Below are positions 24,530 through 33,479 of a DNA stretch of 64,000 nucleotides, in pieces. Source of the stretch: Paractinoplanes ovalisporus. Lineage in GTDB: Bacteria; Actinomycetota; Actinomycetes; Mycobacteriales; Micromonosporaceae. Position numbers and translations under genes: made by a program. How positions within the stretch are numbered: the first letter of the stretch is position 1; each line of letters starts with the position of its first letter. The stretch lies in the NCBI RefSeq assembly GCF_016834655.1, contig NZ_JAENHP010000010.1, positions 62,001 to 126,000 on the forward strand, written 5' to 3'. The notes below the pieces were generated by a model. It did not search any database and had not been told where the DNA came from. It saw nothing but the letters and a program-made list of their open reading frames with translations.

Positions 24530-25371
24530 CGCGGGCCCCCGATCAGCTCGTACATCGCGGTGTGGTCGGTCTGCGGGGTGACCTCCCCGGCGACCCGGGA
24601 CCACTGCTCGGCCACCCGGTCGGCGATCTCGGTGCGCTGGGCCAGTTCCCGGGCCAGGCCGACGGCGATACGCACGTCCTTGGCCATCAGCTGCAACGCG
24701 AAGCCGGAGGCGTAGCTGCCGTCGAGCATGAACTGGGCGACCTTGTTCTCGCTCGTGTTGGACCGCCCCGACGAGCTGTTGAGCACGGCGGTGAGGGTCG
24801 CCGGGTCGATGCCGAACTCGGCGCCCAGCCGCAGCGCCTCGACGGTGACCGACAACGTCGCCGCCGAGACCAGGTTGTTGAGTGCCTTGGCCGCGTGCCC
24901 CGATCCGACCGGCCCCACTTCGAGCACCGTTCTTCCCAGCACGTCGAGCACCGGCCGTACGGAGGAAATGTCTCCCCCGGCCATGATCGCGAGCGTGCCG
25001 GCGACCGCGCCGCGCACGCCCCCGGAGACCGGCGCGTCCACGAACCGCAGGTCGCGTCCGGCCAGCTGAGCGGCGAGGGCACGGGTCTGGAGGGGCTCGG
25101 ACGAACTCATGTCGACGACGAGCGTGCCGGACGACAGCCGAGGCGCCAGCTCCTCCAGGACGGCCGTGACGACCGCCGAGTTCGGCAGCATGAGGATCAG
25201 GATGTCGACGCCGGCCAGACCGTCGAGGGCGGTGGCCGAGGTGGCCGAGCCGATCGGCGCGAACGGCGCGGCGTCGAACACGGTCAGCGGGTAGCCGGCC
25301 TCGTCCAGGCGGGTGGCCATCGGGCGGCCCATCTGGCCCAGCCCGACAAAGCCGATGCGGGGGCGGGTCAC
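24526..25371 (-). CDS. 3-hydroxyisobutyrate dehydrogenase family NAD-binding oxidoreductase
   Basis: A 281-residue beta-hydroxyacid dehydrogenase. The N-terminal Rossmann motif is IGFVGLGQMGRPMATRL; the substrate loop is FVDAPVSGGVRGA; the catalytic Lys is in GHAAKALNN, and the C-terminal helical domain ends EQWSRVAGEV. Start GTG at 25371 overlaps the stop of the preceding gene as GTGA, indicating translational coupling. The family includes HIBADH, tartronate semialdehyde reductase and related enzymes; which hydroxyacid is used is not shown. In the operon it would act before or after the aldehyde dehydrogenase. Confidence 0.9.
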   Translation of the reverse strand: MTRPRIGFVGLGQMGRPMATRLDEAGYPLTVFDAAPFAPIGSATSATALDGLAGVDILILMLPNSAVVTAVLEELAPRLSSGTLVVDMSSSEPLQTRALAAQLAGRDLRFVDAPVSGGVRGAVAGTLAIMAGGDISSVRPVLDVLGRTVLEVGPVGSGHAAKALNNLVSAATLSVTVEALRLGAEFGIDPATLTAVLNSSSGRSNTSENKVAQFMLDGSYASGFALQLMAKDVRIAVGLARELAQRTEIADRVAEQWSRVAGEVTPQTDHTAMYELIGGPR

Positions 25372-25736
25372 GAGTCGAACACCTCGGCGGCCAGGCGGAA
25401 CGATTCCAGCGCGGCCGGTCCGCCGCAGTAGAAGGCGGTCTGCATCAGGACCTCCTTGATCTCGCCGCGGGTGACGCCGTTGTTGAGCGCGCCACGGACG
25501 TGGGCCTTGAACTCGTGGCCGCGGTTGAGGGCGGTCAGCATGGCCAGGTTGATCAGGCTGCGGTCGCGGTGGCTGAGACCCTCGCGGTTCCAGATGTCGC
25601 CCCAGCAGTACTGGGTGACGTATTCCTGCAGGTCGCGGGAGAAGTCGGTGGCCGCGGCGAGTGAGGCGTCCACGTAGGAGCTGCCGAGTACTTCGCGGCG
25701 CACTTCGAGGCCGGCCTTGTACAGGTCGTCGTTCAT
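25368..25736 (-). CDS. Carboxymuconolactone decarboxylase family protein (PcaC-like)
   Basis: A 122-residue helical protein of the CMD/PcaC family: REVLGSSYVDASL at the N-terminus, then NREGLSHRDRSLINLAMLTA and GVTRGEIKEVLMQTAFYCGG. It lacks the CxxC of AhpD-type peroxidases, and matches gamma-carboxymuconolactone decarboxylase in length and pattern. ATG at 25736 has AAAGGA 16 nt upstream, separated by a run of eight C. Overlaps the next gene by 4 nt. Presence with a monooxygenase, cupin and amidohydrolase suggests a ring-degradation pathway. Confidence 0.85.
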   Translation of the reverse strand: MNDDLYKAGLEVRREVLGSSYVDASLAAATDFSRDLQEYVTQYCWGDIWNREGLSHRDRSLINLAMLTALNRGHEFKAHVRGALNNGVTRGEIKEVLMQTAFYCGGPAALESFRLAAEVFDS

Positions 25737-25754
25737 GATGGGGGGGGAGTCCTT

Positions 25755-26636
25755 TCACACTCGGGCCAGCGCGGCCCAGGAATTGATGACGAAGGCGTCG
25801 CCGTCGGCGGCGACGGTGCAGGCCGAGTGGCCGCCGAAGTGACCAGGGAACACCACGAGGTTCCGGTCGGCGGCCTCGGCCAGCAGGCGGCGGCGCGCAG
25901 CCCGGGCCATGGCCTGGTCCTCGCACCAGCAGGAGTTCACGTCGGGCTGGGTGATCTGCACCGGGGAGTGCAGCATGTCGCCCACGAACAGCGCACCCGA
26001 TTCGAGGCGCAGGACCGACGAGCCCGGCGTGTGGCCGGGATGCGCCTCCAGCACCAGACCGGAGTCGATGCGGTGCGAACCGCTCCACAGCTGGACCAGC
26101 CCGGCCGCGTGCACGGGCGCGACGCTGTCCTCGAACACGTTCTGGTTGCCGTCACCCGGCGGGCGGGGGTTCTTCAGCGGGTTCCAGTAGTCGAAGTCGG
26201 CGGCCGGCATGAGATAGGTGGCGTTCGGGAACGTCGGCACCCACTCGCGGCCGTCGAGCCGGGTGTTCCAGCCGACGTGGTCGACGTGCAGGTGCGTGTT
26301 GATCACGAGGTCGACGTCGCCCGGAGCCACTCCGGCCGCGGCCAGATTGGCCAGGTAGGCCGTGTTGTGGTGCGCGTAGACCGGAGCGTACGGGCGTTCC
26401 TTGCCGTTACCGGCACCGGTGTCCAGCAGGATCGTGCGTCCCTGACTGCGGATCAGCCAGGTGTGCAGCACCGTGCGCAGGGTCCCGGTGGCGCTGTCGT
26501 AGAAGTCGGGGTCGTCGAGCGCCGCCCAGTAGTCCGGCGTGCTGTCGGGGAACAGGAAGCCCGGCGTGCCCTTGCTCGGGCCGGCGAACTCCTGGACCCG
26601 GGTGATCTCGACATCGCCGATCACGACGGTGTTCAC
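25755..26636 (-). CDS. Metallo-beta-lactamase-fold hydrolase
   Basis: A 293-residue MBL-fold enzyme. The dinuclear metal motif is NTHLHVDHVGW (HxHxDH), with further ligands in AHPGHTPGSS, FVGDMLH and VVFPGHFGGH. The strand ILLDTGAGNGKERPY is typical of lactonase/AttM-like hydrolases. The GTG start overlaps the stop of the monooxygenase gene as GTGA. In the operon it could open a lactone or ester formed after ring oxidation (inference). Confidence 0.88.
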   Translation of the reverse strand: MNTVVIGDVEITRVQEFAGPSKGTPGFLFPDSTPDYWAALDDPDFYDSATGTLRTVLHTWLIRSQGRTILLDTGAGNGKERPYAPVYAHHNTAYLANLAAAGVAPGDVDLVINTHLHVDHVGWNTRLDGREWVPTFPNATYLMPAADFDYWNPLKNPRPPGDGNQNVFEDSVAPVHAAGLVQLWSGSHRIDSGLVLEAHPGHTPGSSVLRLESGALFVGDMLHSPVQITQPDVNSCWCEDQAMARAARRRLLAEAADRNLVVFPGHFGGHSACTVAADGDAFVINSWAALARV

Positions 26637-27772
26637 CGGTTGACCTCCGGTACGGGATACAACGCGATCGTCTCGGGGGTGGCCGCGTCGAGCACGAAGT
26701 TCGCCGTCTCCATCACCTCGGGGGTGAATCCGTTGCCCTTGGCCAGGGTGCGGGTCTCGGCCATGTACGCACTACGGGCCTGGGCGGCGTCGGTCATCGC
26801 CCGCTGCTTGGCCTCCCACGCGGCCAGCCCCTCGTCCACGCTCTCGTACTGCCCGAGCGTGTGCGCCAGCTCGACGGCGTTGACGATGCCGACGCTCGCG
26901 CCCTGGCCGAGCGCCGGGCACATGGCGTGCGCCGCGTCGCCGACCACGACGGCCCGCCCGGCCGCCCACGGCGTGACCCGGTTGGTCTGGTAGGCGTCGT
27001 GGCGGCCGCCGGTGGCCCGGCCGGCCAGCTCGATGACCGGGGCCAGGTGCGGGAAGCGGGCCGACCAGATCTCCGGGTCGATCGGGATGCGCGACGCCCG
27101 CTCGTTGCTGGTGGTCGCCATCATGCCCATGTAGATCGTGTCGGGTCCGGTGGTGATGAACAGGATGCGCATGGCGTCCGGTTCGAGGGTCCAGTAGTCG
27201 ATGACCCGGTTCCACTCCGGCCCGGCGAACTCCTCGGGCCGGGCCACCAGCACCCGGCAGACGCCGTCCTGGTACTTCTTGCGTTCCTGGGTGAGCGTGG
27301 GCAGCGAGTTGCGTACGGCCGAGCCCGCCCCGTCGGCGCCGATCACCAGGTCGGCCTCCAGGCGGGTGCCGTCGGCCAGCAGCAAAGCGCCCGACGGGTC
27401 GGCGCCGACGGCCTTCGACCCCGTACGGATGTCGACCCCGGCCGCCCGGGCCGCGTCGCTGAGCAGCTCGTGCAGTTTGGGCCGGGTGATCGCCCAGTAC
27501 GGATAGCCGGCCAGCTCGGGCGTGAACATCTCGCCGTTGAGGCTGGTGGCGTAGACGTCCGGGACCACGCCGTGGGCCCGGATCGCGGGCGCGACACCGA
27601 TCACCTCGAGCGCGAGCATCGCGTTGCGCCACAGCAGGATGCCCGCGCCGAAGTCGCGCAGCTCGTCGTTCTGCTCGTGCAGCCGGACGCTCCAGCCGGC
27701 CCGGGCCAGGGCGATGCCGGCGGTGAGACCGGCGAACCCGCCCCCGGCCACTTCGGCGTGCTTGTCACTCAT
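26633..27772 (-). CDS. FAD-dependent aromatic-ring monooxygenase (PHBH/6-hydroxynicotinate monooxygenase-like)
   Basis: A 379-residue class A flavoprotein monooxygenase. The N-terminal dinucleotide motif is AGGGFAGLTAGIALARAGW, the DG motif VIGADGAGSAVRN lies near 160, and GDAAHAMCPALGQGASVGI near 285 binds the FAD ribityl chain. This group hydroxylates aromatic or heteroaromatic acids with NAD(P)H and oxygen. The substrate is not predictable by reading, but position with BMP-type transport, cupin and amidohydrolase genes suggests a ring compound. It overlaps the PEBP-like gene by 8 nt. Confidence 0.88.
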   Translation of the reverse strand: MSDKHAEVAGGGFAGLTAGIALARAGWSVRLHEQNDELRDFGAGILLWRNAMLALEVIGVAPAIRAHGVVPDVYATSLNGEMFTPELAGYPYWAITRPKLHELLSDAARAAGVDIRTGSKAVGADPSGALLLADGTRLEADLVIGADGAGSAVRNSLPTLTQERKKYQDGVCRVLVARPEEFAGPEWNRVIDYWTLEPDAMRILFITTGPDTIYMGMMATTSNERASRIPIDPEIWSARFPHLAPVIELAGRATGGRHDAYQTNRVTPWAAGRAVVVGDAAHAMCPALGQGASVGIVNAVELAHTLGQYESVDEGLAAWEAKQRAMTDAAQARSAYMAETRTLAKGNGFTPEVMETANFVLDAATPETIALYPVPEVNR

Positions 27773-28304
27773 GTCCGGCCTCCACCGAGTCGACCCAGCC
27801 GGTCACGTGACCGCGCGCCAGGGTGTGGAAGTGCAGGTTGAACCCGAGCACGGTCGGGGTGAGGCCGGGGTCGATCTCGAGCACCGGCACGTCGACCGCG
27901 TGCACCACAAAAACGTACCGGTGCCGCCCCGACGCGGGTGGCGGGTTCGGGCCGACGTACTGCGACAGCCGTACGTCGTTGGGCAGCGTCAGCACCCCAT
28001 CGGGCAGGTCGGGGCTGCCCGGGGCGCCCGCACCGGCCGGCAGCGACGTGACCGTGGCCGGGATGTTGGCCACGGCCCAGTGCATGAACCCGATGCCGGT
28101 CGGGGCGTCCGGGTCGTAGCAGGTGATGGCGAAGCTGCGGGTGCCCTCCGGGAAGCCGGACCAGGACAGCTGGGGCGAGGTCTGCTTGCCGCCGATGTCG
28201 GGATCGCGGAGTTCGACCGGCAGTTCGCCGCCGTGGGTGAAGTCGTCGCTGCGCACGTCGAACGACGGCGCGGGGGTGACGGAGGCGTACGGGTCATCGG
28301 TCAT
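27765..28304 (-). CDS. YbhB/YbcL (PEBP-like) family protein
   Basis: A 179-residue phosphatidylethanolamine-binding-protein-like member: TSPQLSWSGFPEGTRSFAIT, then CYDPDAPTGIGFMHWAVANI and YVGPNPPPASGRHRYVFVVHA cover the ligand-pocket residues (DPDAP, HW, GxxPP). No signal peptide. The family's biochemical role in bacteria is unclear. Here it sits inside the catabolic operon, overlapping both neighbours, so it probably binds an intermediate or a partner protein; this is inference only. Confidence 0.88.
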   Translation of the reverse strand: MTDDPYASVTPAPSFDVRSDDFTHGGELPVELRDPDIGGKQTSPQLSWSGFPEGTRSFAITCYDPDAPTGIGFMHWAVANIPATVTSLPAGAGAPGSPDLPDGVLTLPNDVRLSQYVGPNPPPASGRHRYVFVVHAVDVPVLEIDPGLTPTVLGFNLHFHTLARGHVTGWVDSVEAGHE

Positions 28305-28944
28305 GGCGGTTCTCCTTGATGATCACTTCGAACAGGCGCATCGGGGCGGTGACGGTCAGAACGCCGGTGGGGACGGCGAGCACATCGCCTTCCCCTAGAG
28401 CGCGCCCGTCGATCGACCCGGCGCCGGACATGACGAAGAGGAAACTCTTCGACAATGTGTGGTCGCCGATCGGGACGTCGCGCACGAGGCACTGCCCGTC
28501 CGGCCCGTCGAAGACGACTTCGGGAAGGGAGCCCAGCACGCCCTCGGCCCCGAGGAAGGCGGACGGCTGCACGCCGTCACGGAACGGCGGGACCGGGGTC
28601 GTGTGCACGTAGACCTTGCGGATCGTCTCGCGGATGTCCCACTGCCCGGTCCATCCGTAGGGCAGCACGATCACGCTGTCGGCGGTGAGCAGGTGCTGGG
28701 TGCCGTCCTGGTCGGTGATGGTGGCGTCGCCTTCGAGGATGTACATGAACGAGCCACGCTTGTCCTTCACCCGCGGGTAGACGCCGGCATCGCAGGCCCA
28801 GACCGCGAAGAAGCCGTCGGCGTCGTCGGAGACCACGATCTCGTACGCGAAGGGGACGCCGGAGACGATCGGTTCCATCGAGATCTCGACGGGCAGCTCG
28901 CCCCGGCGGACGTGCTCGCCGTCGAGGTAGGGAAGCGGAGACAC
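28294..28944 (-). CDS. Bicupin protein
   Basis: A 216-residue protein with two cupin domains. The first holds MYILEGDATITDQDGTQHLL and SVIVLPYGWTGQWDI; the second KSFLFVMSGAGSIDGRALGE and VLAVPTGVLTV. Metal-ligand His/Glu patterns are weak in both, so it may be a binding or isomerising protein rather than a ring-cleaving dioxygenase; ureidoglycine-aminohydrolase-like and DUF861-like bicupins are the nearest recognisable groups. GTG at 28944 has AAAGGA upstream. It follows the amidohydrolase by 11 nt. Confidence 0.75.
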   Translation of the reverse strand: MSPLPYLDGEHVRRGELPVEISMEPIVSGVPFAYEIVVSDDADGFFAVWACDAGVYPRVKDKRGSFMYILEGDATITDQDGTQHLLTADSVIVLPYGWTGQWDIRETIRKVYVHTTPVPPFRDGVQPSAFLGAEGVLGSLPEVVFDGPDGQCLVRDVPIGDHTLSKSFLFVMSGAGSIDGRALGEGDVLAVPTGVLTVTAPMRLFEVIIKENRHDR

Positions 28945-28955
28945 AGGGGGTCCTT

Positions 28956-29825
28956 TCAGAGCGGTTCGAGGGCGGGCGCGGTGATGCCGAGCAGGTCGAA
29001 GGAGGGCCGGTGCAGCAGGTCGTGCAGCTCCTCGTCGGTGATCGAGGTGAGCCCGAACTTCTGGGTGTGCGTGGCCACCCGCTGCAGGGTGTCGATGGCG
29101 TTGGCGGTGCCGACCATGGGCGAGTCGCTGCCGAAGAGCACCTTGGCCAGCACCCCGTACTCCTTGGCCGCGCACAGCGCGTTGGCCAGCACGGTCGGAC
29201 GGTTGGGGATGGCCGAGGTGTCGGCGAAGATGTGCCGGTGCCGGCGCATCACGGTGACGGTCTCGTAGATCCACGGGTGACCCATGTGCGCGATGATGAT
29301 CTTGAGTTCCGGGAACGCGGTCGCCACGTCGTCGAGCAGCAGGGGATTGGCATCGGGCAGGCGTCCGGCGGCCGTGAAGATGGCCCCCTGGTGGATCATC
29401 ACCGGCAGCCCGAGCCGTTCGGCCGCGCTGAACACCCGCAGATACAGCGGATGCAACGGCGACGTGCCCTGATAGATCGGGCCGAGCTTGATGCCGGCCA
29501 GGCCAAGGTCGAAGTGGGCCCGCTCGATCTCCTCGACGGCGTCGTGGCGGGTCGGGTCGACCGACAGGAAGCCGACGGTCTGCCCGCCGATGTCGCGGAC
29601 GAACCCGGCGACCGCATCGTTGGGCACCATGATGCCGGACGCCTGGGCCTGCAGACCGAACACGATGGTCCGCTCGGCCGGTTCGACCTGGGCGCGGTAG
29701 CCGTCGCGGGTGACTTCGTCGATCGCCCCTTGGGCGTGCTTGCGGGCCACCCGGGTCAGGTCGTCGGTCCAGGGTGAGGCCTGGTGGTCCGGGATCCAGA
29801 AGTGGGTGTGCACGTCGGTGATCAA
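28956..29825 (-). CDS. Amidohydrolase_2 family metal-dependent hydrolase/decarboxylase (ACMSD-like)
   Basis: A 289-residue TIM-barrel protein. Metal ligands: HxH in ITDVHTHFW at the very N-terminus, His in LPVMIHQGAIF, His in IIIAHMGHPWIYE and the late Asp in LFGSDSPM. This is the pattern of amidohydrolase family 2, which includes aminocarboxymuconate-semialdehyde decarboxylase and gamma-resorcylate decarboxylase. TTG at 29825 is taken as start because it begins 2 nt after the permease stop and immediately precedes the metal-binding strand; the longer frame is antisense-like. In a ring-degradation pathway it would be a decarboxylase or ring hydrolase. Confidence 0.8.
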   Translation of the reverse strand: MITDVHTHFWIPDHQASPWTDDLTRVARKHAQGAIDEVTRDGYRAQVEPAERTIVFGLQAQASGIMVPNDAVAGFVRDIGGQTVGFLSVDPTRHDAVEEIERAHFDLGLAGIKLGPIYQGTSPLHPLYLRVFSAAERLGLPVMIHQGAIFTAAGRLPDANPLLLDDVATAFPELKIIIAHMGHPWIYETVTVMRRHRHIFADTSAIPNRPTVLANALCAAKEYGVLAKVLFGSDSPMVGTANAIDTLQRVATHTQKFGLTSITDEELHDLLHRPSFDLLGITAPALEPL

Positions 29826-29827
29826 GG

Positions 29828-30880
29828 TCAGGCCTCGCTTCGGACATAGGGAAGGGTCAGAGCCGACGGCGCGCGATGCCGCGAGGCGCCGCCCGCGGCC
29901 AGCGCCACCAGCGCCAGGACGTAGGGCATGGCCAGCCACAGGGAGGCCGGCAGGGACACCACCGGATGCACCACGGCCAGGGCGACCAGGGCGATCAGCA
30001 CGGCCCCGCCCACCACCAGGCCCCGCCGCATCACGATGAGGCCGGCCAGCACGGCGATGGCGGCGGCGGTCCAGATCTCGCCCGGCACCGCCGGCATCGA
30101 CTGCAGACGCAGCTGGACCGCGTCGGTCACCGCGAAGATGGCGACGGCGGCCAGCAGCCCGCGCAGGCGCCAGGCGCCGAACAGCACGGCGGCGATGGCG
30201 AGGTAGCCGCGGCCACCGGTCATGTCCTCGCGGAACACGCCGACGTCGCCGATCGAGATGTAGGCGCCGGCCGCCCCGGCCAGGGCGCCCGAGACGAGCA
30301 CCGCGGACCAGCGCAGGCCGCGCACGCTGACCCCGGCGGCGTCGGCGGCGACCGGGGTCTCGCCGGTCGCGGCCAGGTTGATGCCCCAGGTGGTGCGGTA
30401 CATGACCAGCGCCGCCAGCCCCACGACGGCCAGGGTGGCCCAGATGAACAGGTCCTGGTCGAACAGCAGCGGGCCGGCGACCGGGATGTCCGACAGCAGC
30501 GGGATCTCGATGCGGGGCAGCGGCTTGAAGGTCTGCGGCTCGGGCACGAAGTGCTGGTCGAGGAACGTGGTCAGGCCCAGGCCGAGCACGCCGATGGCGA
30601 TGCCGGCGACGATCTGGTCGACCTTCACCTCGATCGCCAGCAGGCCCATCAGCGCGGCCAGCAGCAGCCCGCCCGCGATCCCGCCGAGGAAACCGAGGGC
30701 CTGGTTCTCGACCCGGGTCATCGTCAGGTATCCGGCGAACGCCCCGGCCAGCAGCACCCCCTCGAGCCCGACGTTCATCACACCGGCCCGCTGGCTGATG
30801 AGCTCGCCGGTCGCGGCCATCAGGATCGGCGCCGCGATGGTCAGCGCCGAGACCAGGAAGGCGATATCGAAGACACCCAT
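29828..30880 (-). CDS. ABC transporter permease, BMP/nucleoside-type importer (second permease)
   Basis: A 350-residue membrane protein with about nine hydrophobic segments, of the BPD_transp_2 family: LISQRAGVMNVGLEGVLLAG at the N-terminus and GINLAATGETPVAADAAGVS in the middle are typical of permeases partnering PnrA/BMP lipoproteins (YufQ/NupQ-like). A C-terminal extra hydrophobic segment (LVALAVVHPVVSLPASLW) extends it beyond the usual about 310 residues. It starts 1 nt after the first permease stop. Cargo of relatives: nucleosides, purines or related heterocycles. Confidence 0.88.
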   Translation of the reverse strand: MGVFDIAFLVSALTIAAPILMAATGELISQRAGVMNVGLEGVLLAGAFAGYLTMTRVENQALGFLGGIAGGLLLAALMGLLAIEVKVDQIVAGIAIGVLGLGLTTFLDQHFVPEPQTFKPLPRIEIPLLSDIPVAGPLLFDQDLFIWATLAVVGLAALVMYRTTWGINLAATGETPVAADAAGVSVRGLRWSAVLVSGALAGAAGAYISIGDVGVFREDMTGGRGYLAIAAVLFGAWRLRGLLAAVAIFAVTDAVQLRLQSMPAVPGEIWTAAAIAVLAGLIVMRRGLVVGGAVLIALVALAVVHPVVSLPASLWLAMPYVLALVALAAGGASRHRAPSALTLPYVRSEA

Positions 30881-30881
30881 G

Positions 30882-31970
30882 TCAGGCCACCAGTTCCTTC
30901 TCGGTGGAGGGAGTCGTCGTCACCGGTGCCGCCGGGCGCCGGGCCGCGCGGCGCCGCCTCAGCAGCATCGCCGCGACCAGCACCAGCACGATGACCGCGC
31001 CCTGCAGCACCGAGGTCAGCGACGACGGCACGTCGAGCAGGGCCTGCAGCGAGGTGCCACCGACGTTGAGCGAGGCGAAGACGATCGCGGTGACGATCGC
31101 GCCGATCGGTGAGTTGCGGGCCAGCAGCGCCACCGCGATGCCGTTGAAGCCGATCCCGGCCTCGAAGCCCTCGCTCAGCCAGGGCGCCGAGCCGGCGAAC
31201 AGCAGCGCGGCACCGGCCAGACCGGCCAGGCCACCCGAGATCACGATGGCGCTGACGCCCATCCGGACCGGGTTGATGCCGTTCCAACGGGCGGCGTCGA
31301 GGTTGCCGCCGGCGGCACGCAGCTCGAAGCCGAACACGGTGCGGGCGAACAACCAGATCAGGGCGGCCGCGAGCAGCGGCAGCAGGATCACGTCGTACGA
31401 GAGGGTCCGTCCCGGCACCGACTCGACGGCCGGCCAGAGGGTGGACGCCGGGAAGTTGGCCGACTGCGGCTGCTGGTCGAGCGAGCCCTGCAGCGGGCCG
31501 CGGACCAGCCAGGCCAGCACCTGCAGGGCGACCAGGTTCAGCAGCAGAGACGAGATGATTTCCAGTACGCCTCGAGACGCCCACAGCCAGGCGACGATCC
31601 CGGCCCACAGGGCGCCTCCGGCGATCCCGGCCAGGGCACAGGCGACGATGGCGAGCACCCTCGGCACACCGTCGCACTGCAGGCCGACGGCCGCCGCGGC
31701 ACAGCCGCCGATGACGACCTGACCGGGGAAGCCGACGTGCATGCGGCCGGCCTTGTCGGCGACGATCCAGCCGAGCGCCACCAGGAACAGCGGGACGGCC
31801 TGGGTCAGCGTCGTGCCGGCGTTGGTGGGCGAGCCGAAGGTGCCGTTCCAGAACGCCGTCGCCGCGTCGCCGGGGGAGACACCGATCGCGAGCAGCAGCA
31901 GGGCGGCGAACAGCAGGGTCGCGGCGGCCACCGCGAGCTGGGTCAGAACCCGTACGGCGAAGGCTTTCAC
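30882..31970 (-). CDS. ABC transporter permease, BMP/nucleoside-type importer (first permease)
   Basis: A 362-residue BPD_transp_2 permease (YufP/NupP-like) with about eight membrane helices. Landmarks: AGRMHVGFPGQVVIGGCAAA, EIISSLLLNLVALQVLAWLV and GINPVRMGVSAIVISGGLAG. A basic C-terminal tail (LLRRRRAARR) faces the cytoplasm. It overlaps the ATPase gene by 4 nt and is followed 1 nt later by the second permease, giving the usual ATPase-permease-permease order. Confidence 0.88.
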   Translation of the reverse strand: MKAFAVRVLTQLAVAAATLLFAALLLLAIGVSPGDAATAFWNGTFGSPTNAGTTLTQAVPLFLVALGWIVADKAGRMHVGFPGQVVIGGCAAAAVGLQCDGVPRVLAIVACALAGIAGGALWAGIVAWLWASRGVLEIISSLLLNLVALQVLAWLVRGPLQGSLDQQPQSANFPASTLWPAVESVPGRTLSYDVILLPLLAAALIWLFARTVFGFELRAAGGNLDAARWNGINPVRMGVSAIVISGGLAGLAGAALLFAGSAPWLSEGFEAGIGFNGIAVALLARNSPIGAIVTAIVFASLNVGGTSLQALLDVPSSLTSVLQGAVIVLVLVAAMLLRRRRAARRPAAPVTTTPSTEKELVA

Positions 31971-33478
31971 GGTCTCACCTCCGACGAGGTCATCAGGGCA
32001 CCGATGCGCGAGCGAGTGGCCTCGGCCGCGTCGAGGACGCCGCGCACGCGCCCGTGGGCGAGGACGGCGATGCGGTCGGACAGGGCGATCACCTCGTCGA
32101 GATCCATGGAGATGAGCAGAACGGCGCCGCCACGGTTGCGGTGCTCGGTCAGCCGCCGGTAGACGAATTCGGTGGCGCGCACGTCCAGGCCGCGTACGGG
32201 CTGGACCGCGATCACCAGCGAGGGCTCGGTGGACAGCTCACGGGCGAGCACCGCCTTCTGCTGGTTGCCGCCGGAGAGCCGGGCCATCGGCTGGTTCTCG
32301 CCGGTGGCACGCACCTCGTACTCGGTCATCAGCCGCCGGGCCCGCAGCCGGGCCGCCCCGAGGTTGATGCGACCGCGCCGAGCCAGCGGGGCCTGGCGCA
32401 GGGCACGCAGGTTGATGTTCTCGCCCAGGGTCATGCCGCCGACCACCGCGACGTGGTGCCGGTCCTCGGGGATGAGCGCGCCTCCGGCGGCGTAAAAGGC
32501 TTGCGGCGTACGGCGTTCCAGCCGTTGACCGGAGAGCTCGACGCTTCCGGCGGCGGCCGGACGGATGCCGAGCACGGCCTCGACCAGCTCGGCCTGGCCG
32601 CTGCCGGCCACCCCGGCCACGCCGACGATCTCGCCCGCGTGCACCGTGAGGTCGACCTCCGCCAGGCGATCCACGCTCAGGTCTCTGATCACCAGGGTCG
32701 GGGCGCCGGGCGACGCCGGGGTGCGTTCCCGGCGTGGGGCGACGGACTCGCCGACCATCAGCTCGACCAGGTGCTCGGGTGTGGTCCCGGCGATGTCGCC
32801 GGTGCCGGCCACCGCGCCGCCCCGCAGCACCGTCCAGCGGTCGGCCACCGAGAAGACCTCGGAGAGCTTGTGCGAGATGAGCACGACGGCGTGCCCCTCG
32901 CCGGCCAGGCGGCGCATCAGCTTGGCCAGCTCGTCCCATTCGCCGGGGCTGAGCGAGGCGCTGGGCTCGTCGAAGATGAGCAGGCGGGCGCCGCGGCACA
33001 GCAGTTTGACGATCTCGAGGCGTTGCCGTTCGCCGACCGAGGCGTCGGCGACCAGACGGTCCGGGTCGATCCGCAGGCCGGTCGAGGCCTCGACCTCGGC
33101 CGCCCGGCGGCGCGCGGCGGCTCGCCCGTTGCGCCACGGCACGGCGGCCGGGGCCATGGCGAGGTTCTCGAGTTCGGTCAGCGTCGGCACGAGGGTGAAG
33201 TGCTGGTGGACCATGCCGATCCCGGCCCGCAGCGCCTGTTCCGGGCGCCGGAAGGCCACCGGCGTGCCGTCGAGGCTCATCGTGCCCTCGTCCGGCTGGT
33301 AGAGGCCGGTGACGATCCGCATCAGGGTGGTCTTGCCGGCGCCGTTCTCGCCCAGCAGGGCGTGCACCTCGCCCCAGGCGATGCCGAGGTCGATCCGGTC
33401 GTTGGCGGTGAAGGCCCCGAACCGTTTCGTGATGCCGGAGAGGCGGAGGGCTTCGTCGGGTCCGGGATCGGCGGCCAT
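31967..33478 (-). CDS. Double ABC ATPase of the BMP-type importer
   Basis: A 503-residue protein with two nucleotide-binding domains in tandem, as in RbsA/YufO-type ATPases. Domain 1: Walker A LLGENGAGKTTLM, Q-loop HQHFTLVP, signature VGERQRLEIVKLL and Walker B LLIFDEPSASL. Domain 2 has a degenerate Walker A (GVAGSGQAELVEAVLG), signature LSGGNQQKAVLARELS and VIAVQPVRGLDVRA in place of a canonical Walker B, usual for this family. It begins 1 nt after the binding-protein stop. Confidence 0.92.
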   Translation of the reverse strand: MAADPGPDEALRLSGITKRFGAFTANDRIDLGIAWGEVHALLGENGAGKTTLMRIVTGLYQPDEGTMSLDGTPVAFRRPEQALRAGIGMVHQHFTLVPTLTELENLAMAPAAVPWRNGRAAARRRAAEVEASTGLRIDPDRLVADASVGERQRLEIVKLLCRGARLLIFDEPSASLSPGEWDELAKLMRRLAGEGHAVVLISHKLSEVFSVADRWTVLRGGAVAGTGDIAGTTPEHLVELMVGESVAPRRERTPASPGAPTLVIRDLSVDRLAEVDLTVHAGEIVGVAGVAGSGQAELVEAVLGIRPAAAGSVELSGQRLERRTPQAFYAAGGALIPEDRHHVAVVGGMTLGENINLRALRQAPLARRGRINLGAARLRARRLMTEYEVRATGENQPMARLSGGNQQKAVLARELSTEPSLVIAVQPVRGLDVRATEFVYRRLTEHRNRGGAVLLISMDLDEVIALSDRIAVLAHGRVRGVLDAAEATRSRIGALMTSSEVRP

Positions 33479-33479
33479 G